Positions 1 to 10,300 of a stretch of DNA of 64,000 bases are shown one piece after another. The stretch's first letter is position 1. Each line of letters begins with the position of its first letter. The notes under the pieces were generated by a model. The model saw only the letters and a program-made list of their open reading frames with translations, was not told the DNA's origin and searched no databases. The stretch lies in the NCBI RefSeq assembly GCF_001315105.1, contig NZ_BAZR01000013.1:1-64000 (forward strand), read 5' to 3'. Source of the stretch: Paenibacillus sp. JCM 10914 (GTDB lineage: Bacteria; Bacillota; Bacilli; Paenibacillales; Paenibacillaceae). Made by a program: the position numbers and the translations under genes.

Positions 1-107
1 AAAATGACGGCCTTTTTTGTTCTCCATATTTATATACATAAAATGTCCGTTTCGCACCGATTGATTGGTTATATAAGTATCTTTTTGTCAGAGAGGAGGA
101 GAAACGT

Positions 108-689
108 ATCGATACGACCACGGTTGAAGAATATGTAGTACAAGTCCAATCCGGCCAAACGGATGCATTTATTCCAATTGTTCAGGCATATCAAAGGCAA
201 TTGTACATCTATACATGCAGGATGCTGGGAAGCGAACAGGATGCGGAGGATGCTGTGCAGGACATTTTTCTCAAAGCGTTCAAATCGCTGCACGGCTACA
301 AACCTACGGTTAGTTTTAATGCCTGGATCTATCGAATTGCTTATCATCATTGCCTGAACATCCTACATAAACGACAATCTTACGGAAGAGTTGCGAGATT
401 GCTCAAGCGGGACGCTCAGGTTGGTAGTGCGGAGGAAGAATTTTTAAATGGAGTCTTTAGCGAGTCGCTATCGCTGGCGCTTGATAGTCTTCATGGCAAG
501 GAGCGAGGCATGCTGATCTTGCATGCTTTTCATGAGAAGTCTTACGCGGAAATCGGAGAAATAACCGGCAAAAGCCCGGAATCGGTACGGAAGAAACTGA
601 CGCGAATTAAACAGAAACTCAAAAATAAGATGAGTCAAGGGCAGGAGGAAACCACATGGCAGACAAGCTGGATTCAAACGAAGAGCTGA
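108..689 (+). CDS. RNA polymerase sigma factor, sigma-70/ECF-like
   Basis: Directs core RNA polymerase to a specific promoter set. Region 2 is clear (AEDAVQDIFLKAFKSL, then a segment with FNAWIYRIAYHHCLN), and region 4 follows after about residue 125 (a helix-turn-helix around SYAEIGEITGKSPESVRKKL). The start is unclear. The coding frame is open back to a strong SD (GAGAGGAGGAG, 91-101), but no ATG, GTG or TTG follows it in frame; the first codon at normal spacing is ATC (108). The next usual start, TTG at 201, would remove the first helix of region 2. Either ATC is used or a base is misread. The gene overlaps the next by 34 bases, the usual arrangement for a sigma factor and its membrane-bound regulator. 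Confidence 0.85.
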   Translation: MDTTTVEEYVVQVQSGQTDAFIPIVQAYQRQLYIYTCRMLGSEQDAEDAVQDIFLKAFKSLHGYKPTVSFNAWIYRIAYHHCLNILHKRQSYGRVARLLKRDAQVGSAEEEFLNGVFSESLSLALDSLHGKERGMLILHAFHEKSYAEIGEITGKSPESVRKKLTRIKQKLKNKMSQGQEETTWQTSWIQTKS

Positions 690-1633
690 AGAAGAATGCC
701 AGGCCTGATCATAAGTTCCGCGATATCGATCTTACATATCCTATCCAGGATCAGATCCAAAGGATGGTGCAGCGTGACATGAAGCCGAACAAACGCGCAT
801 TCCGAAGGCCGGTGGTCGCTTCGATTACCGTATTGTCCATAGCATTCATGTCGTTTACCGCCTATGCAGCTTCGGAACATCTACAAATTTTTAATCAACA
901 GGGAAAAGTGATCGTCAAAACAACGGACCCTTCACCGGGACTACCCGAGAAACTAAGTCGTCAGTTGGAGGATTACCGGATTCAGGTGCAGAGCGAACTG
1001 AAGCCCGGGGAACTAGCCGCTTATTATATTCATGATGAGTATATAAACACTACCAACGGTTATGATACCGTCAATCCGATTAAATACGAGTATAGGCCAC
1101 TGGATTATACAACCTATGAGTCCTTTGAAGCCGAGCTTAAACGGACGCATGCGCCACAACTTGCGCTTCCTGAGCGTTTGCCAGATGGTTGGTCATTCTC
1201 TTATGGACAATTATCTCCGAGAGGGCTGTTTCGTGTCGGTGATGAGAAGATCCAATACGACAGCTTGAAACAGCGACTGACGGACCTTGCTATACAAGAA
1301 CAAGATGGAGAAACACTGTTTATTGAGAAGCTCAAATGGACTCATGCCACTTCGGCAACTCTGTATCTGACGGATGGGACAAACAAGCACGCTCTATCGC
1401 TTCAAGCAACATATGGTTCGAATATTAGCCTGCCACACCAAGCTAATGGGACTTCTGAAAAAATAATGCTGAATCACTTAGAGGCCATCTACCAACGTAG
1501 TGAGAGTGGAGAAATGCGTATTGCCTGGTATGACAGCAAACAAGGTATCGCATATAATCTCAGCTTGAATGAGCACGGGGCGCTAAGCAAGAAGCAGCTT
1601 CAACAAATGGCTGCAAGTATGGTAGAGGATTAA
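656..1633 (+). CDS. Membrane-anchored anti-sigma-like protein
   Basis: Protein of 325 residues with a charged cytoplasmic N-terminus (1-50), one membrane segment (about 52-72) and a large extracytoplasmic domain. The domain near residues 150-320 (ERLPDGWSFSYG and GEMRIAWYDSKQGIAYNLSL) resembles the DUF4367-type sensor domains found on such regulators. It starts inside the end of the sigma gene, so the two are translationally coupled; it probably holds the sigma factor at the membrane and releases it on an envelope signal. The N-terminus has no clear zinc-finger (HxxxCxxC) anti-sigma motif, so the regulatory role is inferred from position and topology. Confidence 0.65.
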   Translation: MADKLDSNEELKKNARPDHKFRDIDLTYPIQDQIQRMVQRDMKPNKRAFRRPVVASITVLSIAFMSFTAYAASEHLQIFNQQGKVIVKTTDPSPGLPEKLSRQLEDYRIQVQSELKPGELAAYYIHDEYINTTNGYDTVNPIKYEYRPLDYTTYESFEAELKRTHAPQLALPERLPDGWSFSYGQLSPRGLFRVGDEKIQYDSLKQRLTDLAIQEQDGETLFIEKLKWTHATSATLYLTDGTNKHALSLQATYGSNISLPHQANGTSEKIMLNHLEAIYQRSESGEMRIAWYDSKQGIAYNLSLNEHGALSKKQLQQMAASMVED

Positions 1634-1643
1634 TGTGTGAAAG

Positions 1644-2084
1644 TCATTCCACATCAACCATAGGAATAAGCGGTTTGTTCTCAATAGGCGATGACATTAC
1701 AATCAGAGTAACCGAATCACCGTATTTACCGCAGGCATTCGTAAACATTTCCAGTGATTGCAACGATTCCGTAACCACCTTCAATAGGAAATTATACTGA
1801 CCACTGATGCGGTGTAATTCTATTAGTTCGGAAGATTGGTTGCAGAACGCAACCAGTTCTTCACAATTCTTGGTCAGGAACATCAAATACGCCGTGACAT
1901 GTTTGTTGATTTTAGAGGGGGGGATGACGGCACGGTAATGATCTACCACGCCCCGATCCTCCAGCTTACGTACTCGCTCGGCAACAGCCGGCTGTGATAA
2001 GCCAACCAAATGACCTAATTCTTTCATCGAAATGCGGCCATGTCCTTGTATAATTTCTATTATATTCTTATCTGTAACATCCAT
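1644..2084 (-). CDS. Lrp/AsnC family transcriptional regulator
   Basis: Protein of 146 residues with the two-part Lrp layout: an N-terminal winged helix-turn-helix (residues 5-60, with GRISMKELGHLVGLSQPAVA) and a C-terminal RAM/ligand-binding fold (residues 65-140, with ISGQYNFLLKV). Such proteins form octamers that sense amino acids. It is divergent from the Old Yellow Enzyme gene across a 139-base A+T-rich gap and may control that gene; no operator can be pinned down by eye. A good SD (GGAGCG) precedes ATG 2084. Confidence 0.9.
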   Translation of the reverse strand: MDVTDKNIIEIIQGHGRISMKELGHLVGLSQPAVAERVRKLEDRGVVDHYRAVIPPSKINKHVTAYLMFLTKNCEELVAFCNQSSELIELHRISGQYNFLLKVVTESLQSLEMFTNACGKYGDSVTLIVMSSPIENKPLIPMVDVE

Positions 2085-2232
2085 GCAGATCGCTCCTTAT
2101 TTAAATAAATCAAATGGTGGGATATTCCTTATTAAATTAATGATGTACACATAAACTCAGTTATTAATATATTCAATGTAGCATCATACTCCCTTAAAAT
2201 AAAGTTAAAGATAACAAAAGGGAGTGAAAACA

Positions 2233-3348
2233 TTGAGTTTATTGTTTACACCTATACAGATCCGTGACGTTGAAATTAAAAATCGGGTCATGATGTCTCC
2301 GATGGGAACTTTATCTGCAGGTTCCGATGGAAAAATAACAGATTGGCATATTGTGCATTATGGAGCCAGAGCGCTCGGACAAGTGGGTCTCATTATGATG
2401 GAAGCGACCGCGGTACAGGAAAAGGGAAGAGACGAAGGGTCGATCGGAATATGGAGCGATGATCACATCGAGAGCTTGCAGAAGCTTGTTACTACGATAC
2501 ATTCGCATGGTTCAAGAGCAGGTATCCAGCTCTGGCATGTCGGACGTAAATCAAATATTCGTGGCTATCAAGTTTCAGCGTCGGGTTTTCCATATCAAGA
2601 TCGGGATAGCAGAGAACTCACTGTTCCGGAAATTCAGACCGTGGTAAGAGATTTCCAGTTAGCCGCAAGTCGTGCGGCATTGGCTGGTTTTGATGTGATA
2701 GAACTTCATGCCGCTCACGGGTATCTGCTAAATGATTTTCTTTCATCCTATACCAATAGAAGAACAGACGAATATGGTGGTTCGTTTGAGAAGAGATATC
2801 GACTTCTGGGGGAGGTCATTGAGGCCATCCGTAGCGTATGGCATGGACCGCTGTTTGTTCGAGTATCTGCTGATGAATACGGGGATATCGGTAACCGAAT
2901 TGAGGATGCAATCCAATATGCATCTAAAATGAAAGAGCAGGGAGTAGATTTGATTGATGTGAGTACTGGTGGTGTTCACCCGGATAAACCGGAGATTTAT
3001 CCAGGTTATCAAGTGCCGTATGCAAAGGCGATTAAGGATGCAGTCCAAATCCCCACAGCAGCTGTAGGTTTAATCACGACGGGAAGCCAAGCCGAGCAAA
3101 TCCTACAGAATATGAGTGCGGACCTTATTGCCGTAGGCAGGGCGTTATTGCGTGACCCGTTCTGGGTAAGAAATGCCTCAGAGGAAATAGGAGAATACAT
3201 CGAAGCTCCGAAGCCGTACCTTGGTCATTGGTATACATCAGAACATGCTCCAACCATGTCCTTGGAGATAATCTCTAATAGCTGTACGCCAGCTTGGCTG
3301 TTTCCTTTATCGTTCAGTGCAGGCCCAACGACGCCGATGCCGTATTGA
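2233..3348 (+). CDS. NADH:flavin oxidoreductase, Old Yellow Enzyme family (YqjM/NamA-like)
   Basis: FMN-dependent ene-reductase that reduces activated C=C bonds with NAD(P)H. Visible family motifs are SPMGTLSAGSDG near the N-terminus, AGIQLWHVGRKS, the core motif AAHGYLLNDFLSSYTNRRTD, and the FMN phosphate site VGRALLRDPFW. TTG 2233 is preferred over GTG 2224 because GTG 2224 lies within the SD (AAGGGAGTG) and TTG is spaced correctly. The reading frame runs about 40 residues past the usual family end and overlaps the convergent glutaminase gene by 124 bases; that tail has no family counterpart I recognise, so the true stop may have been lost or a base is missing near 3225. Confidence 0.85.
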   Translation: MSLLFTPIQIRDVEIKNRVMMSPMGTLSAGSDGKITDWHIVHYGARALGQVGLIMMEATAVQEKGRDEGSIGIWSDDHIESLQKLVTTIHSHGSRAGIQLWHVGRKSNIRGYQVSASGFPYQDRDSRELTVPEIQTVVRDFQLAASRAALAGFDVIELHAAHGYLLNDFLSSYTNRRTDEYGGSFEKRYRLLGEVIEAIRSVWHGPLFVRVSADEYGDIGNRIEDAIQYASKMKEQGVDLIDVSTGGVHPDKPEIYPGYQVPYAKAIKDAVQIPTAAVGLITTGSQAEQILQNMSADLIAVGRALLRDPFWVRNASEEIGEYIEAPKPYLGHWYTSEHAPTMSLEIISNSCTPAWLFPLSFSAGPTTPMPY

Positions 3349-4178
3349 CCCGGTACCAAGGTCAGAATGCCGCCAGAGACGCCGCTCTTGGCCGGGAGGC
3401 CTACATCAATGGCGAATTCCCCGGAAGCATTGTACATGCCGCAGGTGGTCATAAAAGTCTTGGCGATTCGCACATAGCGCCGAGGAATAAGGGTCTTGCC
3501 TGTTATAGGATCTACGCCATCCATGGCCAGCACCAGCGCCATTCGAGCGAGATCCGCACAATTGGCCGTGATGGAACAATGCCGAAAGTATACATCCAGT
3601 ACATCGTCTATCCGCCCAGTCAGAATACCATTCTCTTTCAAGAAATACGCAATGGAGCGGTTCAGATCACCGCTATCGAGTTCAGAGTTGTACACATCCA
3701 TATCCACGGTTAGTGATTCATTACCGGATATGTCTTTGAAGAAACGCAGGACCCGCTCTGATTTCTCTGCGGGGTTACTGCCCTTAATTAAGGAAGTGAC
3801 GGTAATCGCTCCGGCGTTAATCATCGGGTTGAACGGGATGCCTGGCCGCACCAATTCAAGTTTGAGCATGGAGTTAAAGTTGTCCCCGGTCGGCTCCATG
3901 CCAACCTTGCTGAAGACGAGCTCCTCACCGTTGTCCATCAAGCCGAGAATAAGCGTGAACACTTTAGAAATACTCTGCATCGTGAAGTTCAGGCCACATT
4001 CACCTGCTGTCGCGGTGTCACCATCAGCATTGATCAGTGTGATTCCGAGGGCATCTCGCGGAGCTTTGGACAATTCGGGAATATATGAGGCGACTTTGCC
4101 ACTGGCGGCATAGGGCACGCTGGCTTTAATCCAGTCAGGCAACTTCTGCTGAATCGTGAGCATTTCGGGTGATATCAT
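3225..4178 (-). CDS. glsA: Glutaminase
   Basis: Hydrolyses L-glutamine to glutamate and ammonia. Length 317 residues matches bacterial beta-lactamase-like glutaminases. The catalytic SxxK motif is S69-I-S-K72, and the conserved segments FNPMINAGAITVTSLI, DVYFRHCSITANCADLARMA and KSGVSGGILTLVPGQYGIGV are present. ATG 4178 is preceded by a strong SD (AAAGGAG). The gene is convergent with, and overlaps the end of, the Old Yellow Enzyme frame. Confidence 0.95.
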   Translation of the reverse strand: MISPEMLTIQQKLPDWIKASVPYAASGKVASYIPELSKAPRDALGITLINADGDTATAGECGLNFTMQSISKVFTLILGLMDNGEELVFSKVGMEPTGDNFNSMLKLELVRPGIPFNPMINAGAITVTSLIKGSNPAEKSERVLRFFKDISGNESLTVDMDVYNSELDSGDLNRSIAYFLKENGILTGRIDDVLDVYFRHCSITANCADLARMALVLAMDGVDPITGKTLIPRRYVRIAKTFMTTCGMYNASGEFAIDVGLPAKSGVSGGILTLVPGQYGIGVVGPALNDKGNSQAGVQLLEIISKDMVGACSDVYQ

Positions 4179-4487
4179 CTATACAAAAACTCCTTTCCTG
4201 ATCATCTGAGATTGTGAAATTAGATACAAACAACGGTCTATTCTTGAAAAGTGTATCCCATCTTTAGTGAAATTTCAAAGCTGACGGCACAAATAATTCT
4301 CCCATTAAGATAACATGATTAGCATTAATAGGATAAAGTGAAGCTATTCAAGGGCTGTGTCGCTAACATAGAGAGGAGTGTTTACAGTACGAGGACAAGG
4401 ATGTACAGCAGCAATGGATCAAGGATGATGAATAAAGAAATGCCTGCTTGAGAGCAGGCATTTTTTGTTGTATATCTGTCAGCCTCA
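4179..4487. other. Intergenic region between two minus-strand genes
   Basis: 309 bases. It holds the glutaminase promoter region at its left side and the terminator of the TIM-barrel gene at its right end. Between them, plus-strand positions 4388-4438 read QYEDKDVQQQWIKDDE and stop, directly before the hairpin. This looks like the last codons of a coding sequence whose body is gone, but it is too short to identify. Confidence 0.35.
4439..4473 (-). terminator. Rho-independent terminator of the TIM-barrel gene
   Basis: Perfect 10-base stem AATGCCTGCT / AGCAGGCATT with a 4-base loop. It lies 15 bases past the stop of the minus-strand gene and is followed on that strand by TTTCTTTATT. The plus strand also has a T-run, so it can work both ways. 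Confidence 0.8.
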
Positions 4488-6271
4488 TTAAGGCTTGGCA
4501 TTCTTCCAATAGGTATAGGCATGCACGACATGACCTGTGTAGGAAGTTGAGTCTTTTAGCATGTCGCGCAATTTAGCAAGCTCTTGCTCCATGTAAGCTT
4601 CACCTTCTTCGAAGAAGGTGATATGATCGCCTTCATGGCTTTCTTTCATCTCCACCGAGATCAGTATCGGCTTACCCAGCTCCTCCGCGAACGCGATCTC
4701 TTCCCTTGATACGGCGGCAATGCCATTGGTGCCTTCGGCCGTATCGCGGAAAGCCATAAGGGAAACATGGTCCATTCGATCGATCATCCATTTACTAAGA
4801 GATATATTGGTGCCTGGAACATTGAATTTATCCAGCCACACGGCCATATCCATGCTGGCTTCAAGATTTGAATCCTTCTTCAACTCATTGACAAAGGCAT
4901 CGATATTGGATGTCCACTCCGTCATGACCCGATCTTGATTTTCCCTCCATATTGGCAGAACGTAGGGTTCAATATCGAGATGAATGCCATGGAATCGTTC
5001 ATCGCCTTGCACGTTACGGTTATATTCCTTTACATAATTGACCAAACGCATTATACGATCACGATTCTCTTGCAGTGCCCAGATCGGATGACCGCCTAGA
5101 GCGTGCACCTCGATCCCTTGTGCAGCAGCTTGCTTCACGAAGGATGCGTATGCACTATATGGCTGCTGAAGATCTAACCGAACGTAAAGCCAGTTTACGT
5201 CTTTTTCTTTTGCAAATTCTAGAATTTCATGTCCATTATCTATGACTTCGTGGGCTTCCCATATGTAAGTACCCCTAATCATCGGATCTCGATTTACTGG
5301 ATCTGCATCCGGCACGCGATCACCTTCACCTGGTTCTGGATTGGGTGTAGAAGGGTCTGGGTTCTCTCCGGCAGGAGGTTCTCCCTCGTTACCATCACCC
5401 TGCAGGTTCTGCCAGTAGCGGATATCGTGAATGGCAATACCTGCAAAGGAACTGTGAGAAGCAAGCCGGTCCGACAGCTGTTCCAGCGTCCGGTTCAGGC
5501 GATCTCTTCCTAGACCATAAAATGTAGTATGGGCTTCGCCTGGCATCTCTTTGGTATTCACAGCCACGAGGATCTGCTTGCCTAAGCGGTTGCCAATCTC
5601 GAATTCGTCTTCAGACAGTTTGATGATCCCGTGATCTGTATCGATTTCATTCCGGTAAGTCATAACGGTCACATGATCAAATGCACCAATCAACCATTCA
5701 TTGAAGTTGCTGCCATCGGCTCTGGTGTAATGATCGACCAGAATGGTATATCAATGCCGAGGTCTAACGGTTCTCCCGATAATTGTTGTAGAAATAAATT
5801 CAAATTCTCTTCCCATGACGCAAGGATGTTGTTCTGTTCCTCTTCCCATTGAGCCAAAACATATGGCTCGATATCGAGATGGACCCCGTCAAAGCGGCCA
5901 GCTTCAGCTACACTCGCATTATATTCCTTTACCCAGTCGGCAAGACCAAGCATATCCGCTCGATAAGCGGTAAGTGCCCACCTAGGATCTCCGCCTAAGG
6001 CATGAACTGCGATCTGTTCTTCGTGCGCTCGTTGTAAAAATGATTCATATGTTGCTGCTGGAAGTTGGCGATTAATCTGTAAGTAGATCAGATTGATGCC
6101 TTCTTCACGTGAATAACGAATTAACTGCTCTCCACCATCTTGTATTAATTCCGTTTGCCACACCCATGTTGCCTTAATGGTAGATTTCTCTGCATGAGCC
6201 TGAGTTGGCAATCCGACTAGAATCAGGGCAAACAACAGACTAGTCAACCATCGGTAACCCTTTACATTCAT
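4488..6271 (-). CDS. Secreted protein with two homologous TIM-barrel-like halves (reading frame broken near 5735)
   Basis: I do not recognise a named family. Joined across one missing base near 5735 it is 594 residues. A signal peptide (1-27, ending THAHA-type, PTQAHAEK) is followed by half A (about 30-310), a Pro/Asn/Asp/Glu linker (about 318-345) and half B (about 345-594). The halves align along their length: ATWVWQTELI versus GTYIWEAHEVI, VHALGGDPRWAL versus VHALGGHPIWAL, VHLDIEPYVLAQW versus IHLDIEPYVLPIW, FDHVTVMTYRNE versus MDHVSLMAFRDT. The invariant H-L-D-I-E-P-Y in both resembles the strand-end acid pair of sugar-hydrolase TIM barrels such as GH18-like folds, so each half may be an active glycosidase-like unit. 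It is monocistronic with its own terminator. Confidence 0.6.
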
Positions 6272-6690
6272 GCTTTCCCTCCGTTTCTCTGTAAGAATGA
6301 TTGATTCTGGTGCAGTAAACGGGCTAATTATAGCATTGATATTGGAAAATGAGATGAGCCCAATTTCTCAGGAAACTGACGCGAGTTTAAGAGAGAACAA
6401 ATGATCGGTATATAAGGAACTATACCTGCTATGGAATAATATTTCTGTTTAAGATAAAACAGGAATTGATCTCCAGTTTTAAGGCCAACTGCTCAGGAAT
6501 AAAGTTGCATTTTACGACGGAAATGCCATTAATGGTCACGGTTTTTCGGTAGAAGGTACGAAATATGATCTTTTATAAGATATTTAGATAGAATTTGAAA
6601 GATAATGATTGACAAATTATGGTGTGCGATTAGTATGAAGGTGAAGGCCTAATATTTTCATATATTAGTATTTAATTAGGGGGAGATTAA
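6272..6690. other. Divergent intergenic region
   Basis: 419 bases between divergent genes, A+T-rich. A TATAAT sits at 6327-6332 on the minus strand, about 60 bases before the TIM-barrel gene start, and a sigma-A-like promoter faces right at 6609-6636. I see no gene or strong hairpin in the rest. Confidence 0.5.
6609..6636 (+). promoter_or_regulatory. Putative sigma-A promoter for the papain-fold/kinase operon
   Basis: TTGACA (6609-6614), 16-base spacer, TAGTAT (6631-6636), located about 55 bases before the start codon at 6691. Confidence 0.5.
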
Positions 6691-7320
6691 ATGAGTCAAC
6701 CGACGGTTCCATATCACGAGATTGAGCCATTATTACAGACCGGGGATATTTTTCTGGCGCATGGGATTTCGAAAGGAAGTATCATTATTGAAACACTTGA
6801 GCAGTGCCCTTGGTCTCATGTTGCTATTGTGGTCCGAACTCCTGATAATGAGGTGCTGTTATGGGAATCCACTTCTGCAGATGATCTAGAGGATTGTTGG
6901 TTTCACGTTAAGAAATCTGGTCCACAGCTCGTTAAACTACGTGATCGGATTATTAGTGATATTTCCGGTCAATATGATTCGATGTTTGCTATTCGTCAAT
7001 TGGAGGTAGAACGTACTCCGGAAATGTATGATCAACTTGAAAATTTTATTGGACAGGTTCATGACGCAACTTTTCCAGATAAACTTCAAATGTATTGGGA
7101 GGTTCTTGAGGGGAAATTCGGGATTAAATCTTCCTTTAAAGATTTCTTCTGTAGTAAATTAGCTTCGGAAACTTACATGAGACTTGGATTGCTGTCTGAG
7201 TCAAAACCTGCTAATAGTTATGAGCCAAAGAACTTTACTTCTGAGCACCCTCTGAAACTTTTGAAGAATGCAAAATTAATGAATGAGATATATATTGATC
7301 CTGCTTCGGTTTATGTATGA
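6691..7320 (+). CDS. Permuted papain-like cysteine hydrolase (YiiX/NlpC-P60 type)
   Basis: Protein of 209 residues without a signal peptide. The order of motifs is that of circularly permuted papain-fold enzymes: LLQTGDIFLAHG (about 15-25), then the histidine in WSHVAIVVRT, an acidic strand LLWESTS, and a late cysteine in FFCSKLASETYMRLGLL. Members cleave amide, thioester or ester bonds in lipids or peptidoglycan; the substrate here is unknown. It starts the operon with the hybrid kinase, overlapping it by 4 bases (ATGA), which suggests a shared sensory or envelope role. The SD is AGGGGGAG. Codon usage is A+T-rich like the first part of the kinase gene. Confidence 0.7.
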   Translation: MSQPTVPYHEIEPLLQTGDIFLAHGISKGSIIIETLEQCPWSHVAIVVRTPDNEVLLWESTSADDLEDCWFHVKKSGPQLVKLRDRIISDISGQYDSMFAIRQLEVERTPEMYDQLENFIGQVHDATFPDKLQMYWEVLEGKFGIKSSFKDFFCSKLASETYMRLGLLSESKPANSYEPKNFTSEHPLKLLKNAKLMNEIYIDPASVYV

Positions 7321-10300
7321 AATGGTATAACTTTTTTCTGAAAACTTTAATTTTTTTTTTAATCTTCAGTTTATGGATAAATCCGGCTATATTCGCAGAT
7401 GAATCTTCTTTCAGGGTAAAGAAGGGTGAAGTTAATATAACTAACTGGGATTTTGACAAAGACGGTATTTTTAACCTAAACGGTGAGTGGGAATTTTATT
7501 GGAGTCAGTTGCTAACTCCCTCCGATTGGAAGATGAATATTAATACTGAAGATCATTCTTACATACAAGTCCCTGGGTATTGGAATAAGCAAATAATAAA
7601 CGGGGAGACTCTTCCAATCGAAGGATATGCAACATATCGCTTAACGATTCATGGAGTTAAATCAACTGAGCAGATGGCGATAAAGCTTCGTAACATGTAC
7701 TCTTCGTATAATGTCTGGATTAATGATGAACTGGCTATATCAAATGGTCTGCCTGGGACAACACCTGAGGAAACCATCCCTAAACATGGTGCTTCTACAG
7801 TTGTACCAATCAATTCCAATTCGAAAGAGCTGACTATATTAATTCAAGTTGCAAATTTCACATATCCAAAAGGAGGGATAAATGATCAAATCCAGTTAGG
7901 TAATGCCAAACAATTACAGCATGTAAAGTCTAGCGAACTGGTTCAAGATAGTTTTGTTGTTGGTTCACTATTAATTATGGGAATCTACCATTTATTTTTA
8001 TTTGGAATCAGACGCAATGACAGTACACCGCTTTATTTTGGGTTGTTTTGTATAACCATAGCTATTCGTACTCTATTGATAAATTCTCGTTTTATTTTGG
8101 AAGTTTTACCTGATTTTTCCTGGTTTTGGTTAGTCAAGGCTTCTTATCTAACTATTTATATAGGTGAATTATTCTTAGTATCATATATATATCATCTGTT
8201 TCCTCAATACTTATCCCGTTTGGTTTGGCGTACAACTCAGATCTTCACACTAAGTATATCGGTGCTTGTAGTGGTAAGTGACATTTATATTTATGACTAC
8301 TCTCTTATACCCTTTGAAATTTACTCAGTTGGATTAGTCTTATATGCTGTTTATGCTTCTATACAACTAACTCGTAAACGCCAGGAAGGTCTATTCTTTT
8401 GATTGTCGGATTCAGTCTTTTATTCACTACAGCTATTAATGATATTCTTAATCGAACAGTATTTTTATTTATGCCTTCTTTACTGCCGTATGGGGTCCTA
8501 GCTTTCGTCTTCTTGCAATCGATACTCCTATCCCGTAAGTTCTCCAGCATTTACGCAAGTGGAACAATTATCGGAAAGATTACTGTCTCTGGACAAACTG
8601 AAGGATGAATTTCTGGCGAAGACGTCGCATGAATTGCGAACGCCTCTACATGGTATTATCGGCTTGGCGGATGCATTAATTGATGGTAGTTCCGGCAAAT
8701 TGCCGCCTGCGGTAACGGAATTGCTAAGGCTGATGAAGACAAGCGGTCAGCGTCTTGCGCATCTGGTCAACGATATTTTGGATTTCTCGAAGCTGAAGCA
8801 TCAGGAGATTGCACTGATTCCCGTGAAGGTGAATTTACAGCTGGCAGTAGAGTTGACTATTCAAGTTCTAAAACCTTTGGCAGAGAAGAAGGGGCTAGGG
8901 CTTTCGCATAAACTCTCGCATGATGTATATGTTATGGCAGACGAGAATCGATTGCAGCAAATTTTACATAACTTGATTGGTAATGCGATTGCGTATACAG
9001 AAGCAGGTACTATTACGATCACGGCCCAGGTTGAGGATGGGCAGGTCTTGATTCAGGTCACGGATACCGGAATTGGCATCTCGGCAGCGGATCAGGAACG
9101 GATATTTGAATCTTTTGAACAGGTGAATCCGATGGAACGACCGCAGCAGGAAGGGACGGGCCTCGGATTGTCTATTACGAAACAACTGGTTGAACTTCAT
9201 AAAGGGACGCTGACGGTTAAGTCCGAATTGGGAAAGGGCTCTACATTTACACTTACTCTTCCTGTCTCAGGGGAGAGTGATCTTCACATATTGGGAACAT
9301 CTGCTCAACAGAAGTCACCTATAGAAGCCATGAAGCAGCGTGAAGTCGCCGTTACCATCGCTCCTGCACCAAGTGAGCAGATGAACGAATATGAGGATGA
9401 CCGGGCCTCCGTACTGATCGTTGATGATGACCCGATTAATGTCCAGGTGCTTGTTCAGTTTTTACGTGGACAATATTCACTCCGCTCGACTTGCAGTGGG
9501 CAAGAGGCGATGGATTGGATTCAGAGCGGATATCGACCGGACATCGCTTTAGTGGATGTCATGATGCCTTATGTTTCCGGGTTCCAGGTAGGTGAAGAGA
9601 TTCGCCGTCATTATAATCCCGGTGAACTGCCCATTATTTTCCTTAGTGCGAAGAGCCAAATGAGCGATATTGTGGTAGGCTTTGAACAGGGCGGCAACGA
9701 TTATCTGGTTAAGCCTGTGGAGAAACAGGAGCTGCTGGCCCGGCTCGCATTGCATCTCCAATTAGCGCATTGGAACGCTTCGCTTGAGCTTGAGGTGGAT
9801 GCGAGAACGACTGAGCTCGAGGAATCGATGGAAGAGCGCGCACGAGCCATGTCGGAAGTATCCGTGCTTGCGGAGCGCAATCGTATTGCGCGTGAGATTC
9901 ACGATCAAGTGGGGCATATTCTCACGGCTAGTGTGATTCAATTGGAAGTTGGAATGAAGCTATTCCATGATGAAGCTCCACAATCCGTCGAGAAAATGCA
10001 GGTTGTTTCTGATTTGGTTCGCAAAGGTCTGCATGAAATGCGAAAGTCTGTGCATATGCTTGCAGAAGAGCCTGCCAATCTATCAACCTTCCGTGATGTC
10101 CTGCTGCAGATCATCGATGATTCCAAGCGTTACGCGGACGTAACCATCGAACATACGATTGATATTATGGATGACAGATTCGAGCCAGATACAGAGAAGA
10201 CCATTCGCCATGCTCTACAGGAAGGAATTACGAATGGGGTGCGACACGGATTGTGTACGCATTTTGAATTTGAGTTAATCGAAGTGGAAGGTATGCTCCA

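Noticed and set aside
3496..4113. 205-residue plus-strand frame
   Set aside because: Complete antisense shadow of the glutaminase gene, with no SD or family motif.
8399..8608. Separate 69-residue gene in the middle of the hybrid kinase
   Set aside because: Its sequence is the last membrane helices and linker of the kinase read in the next frame; it is a frame-lesion fragment.
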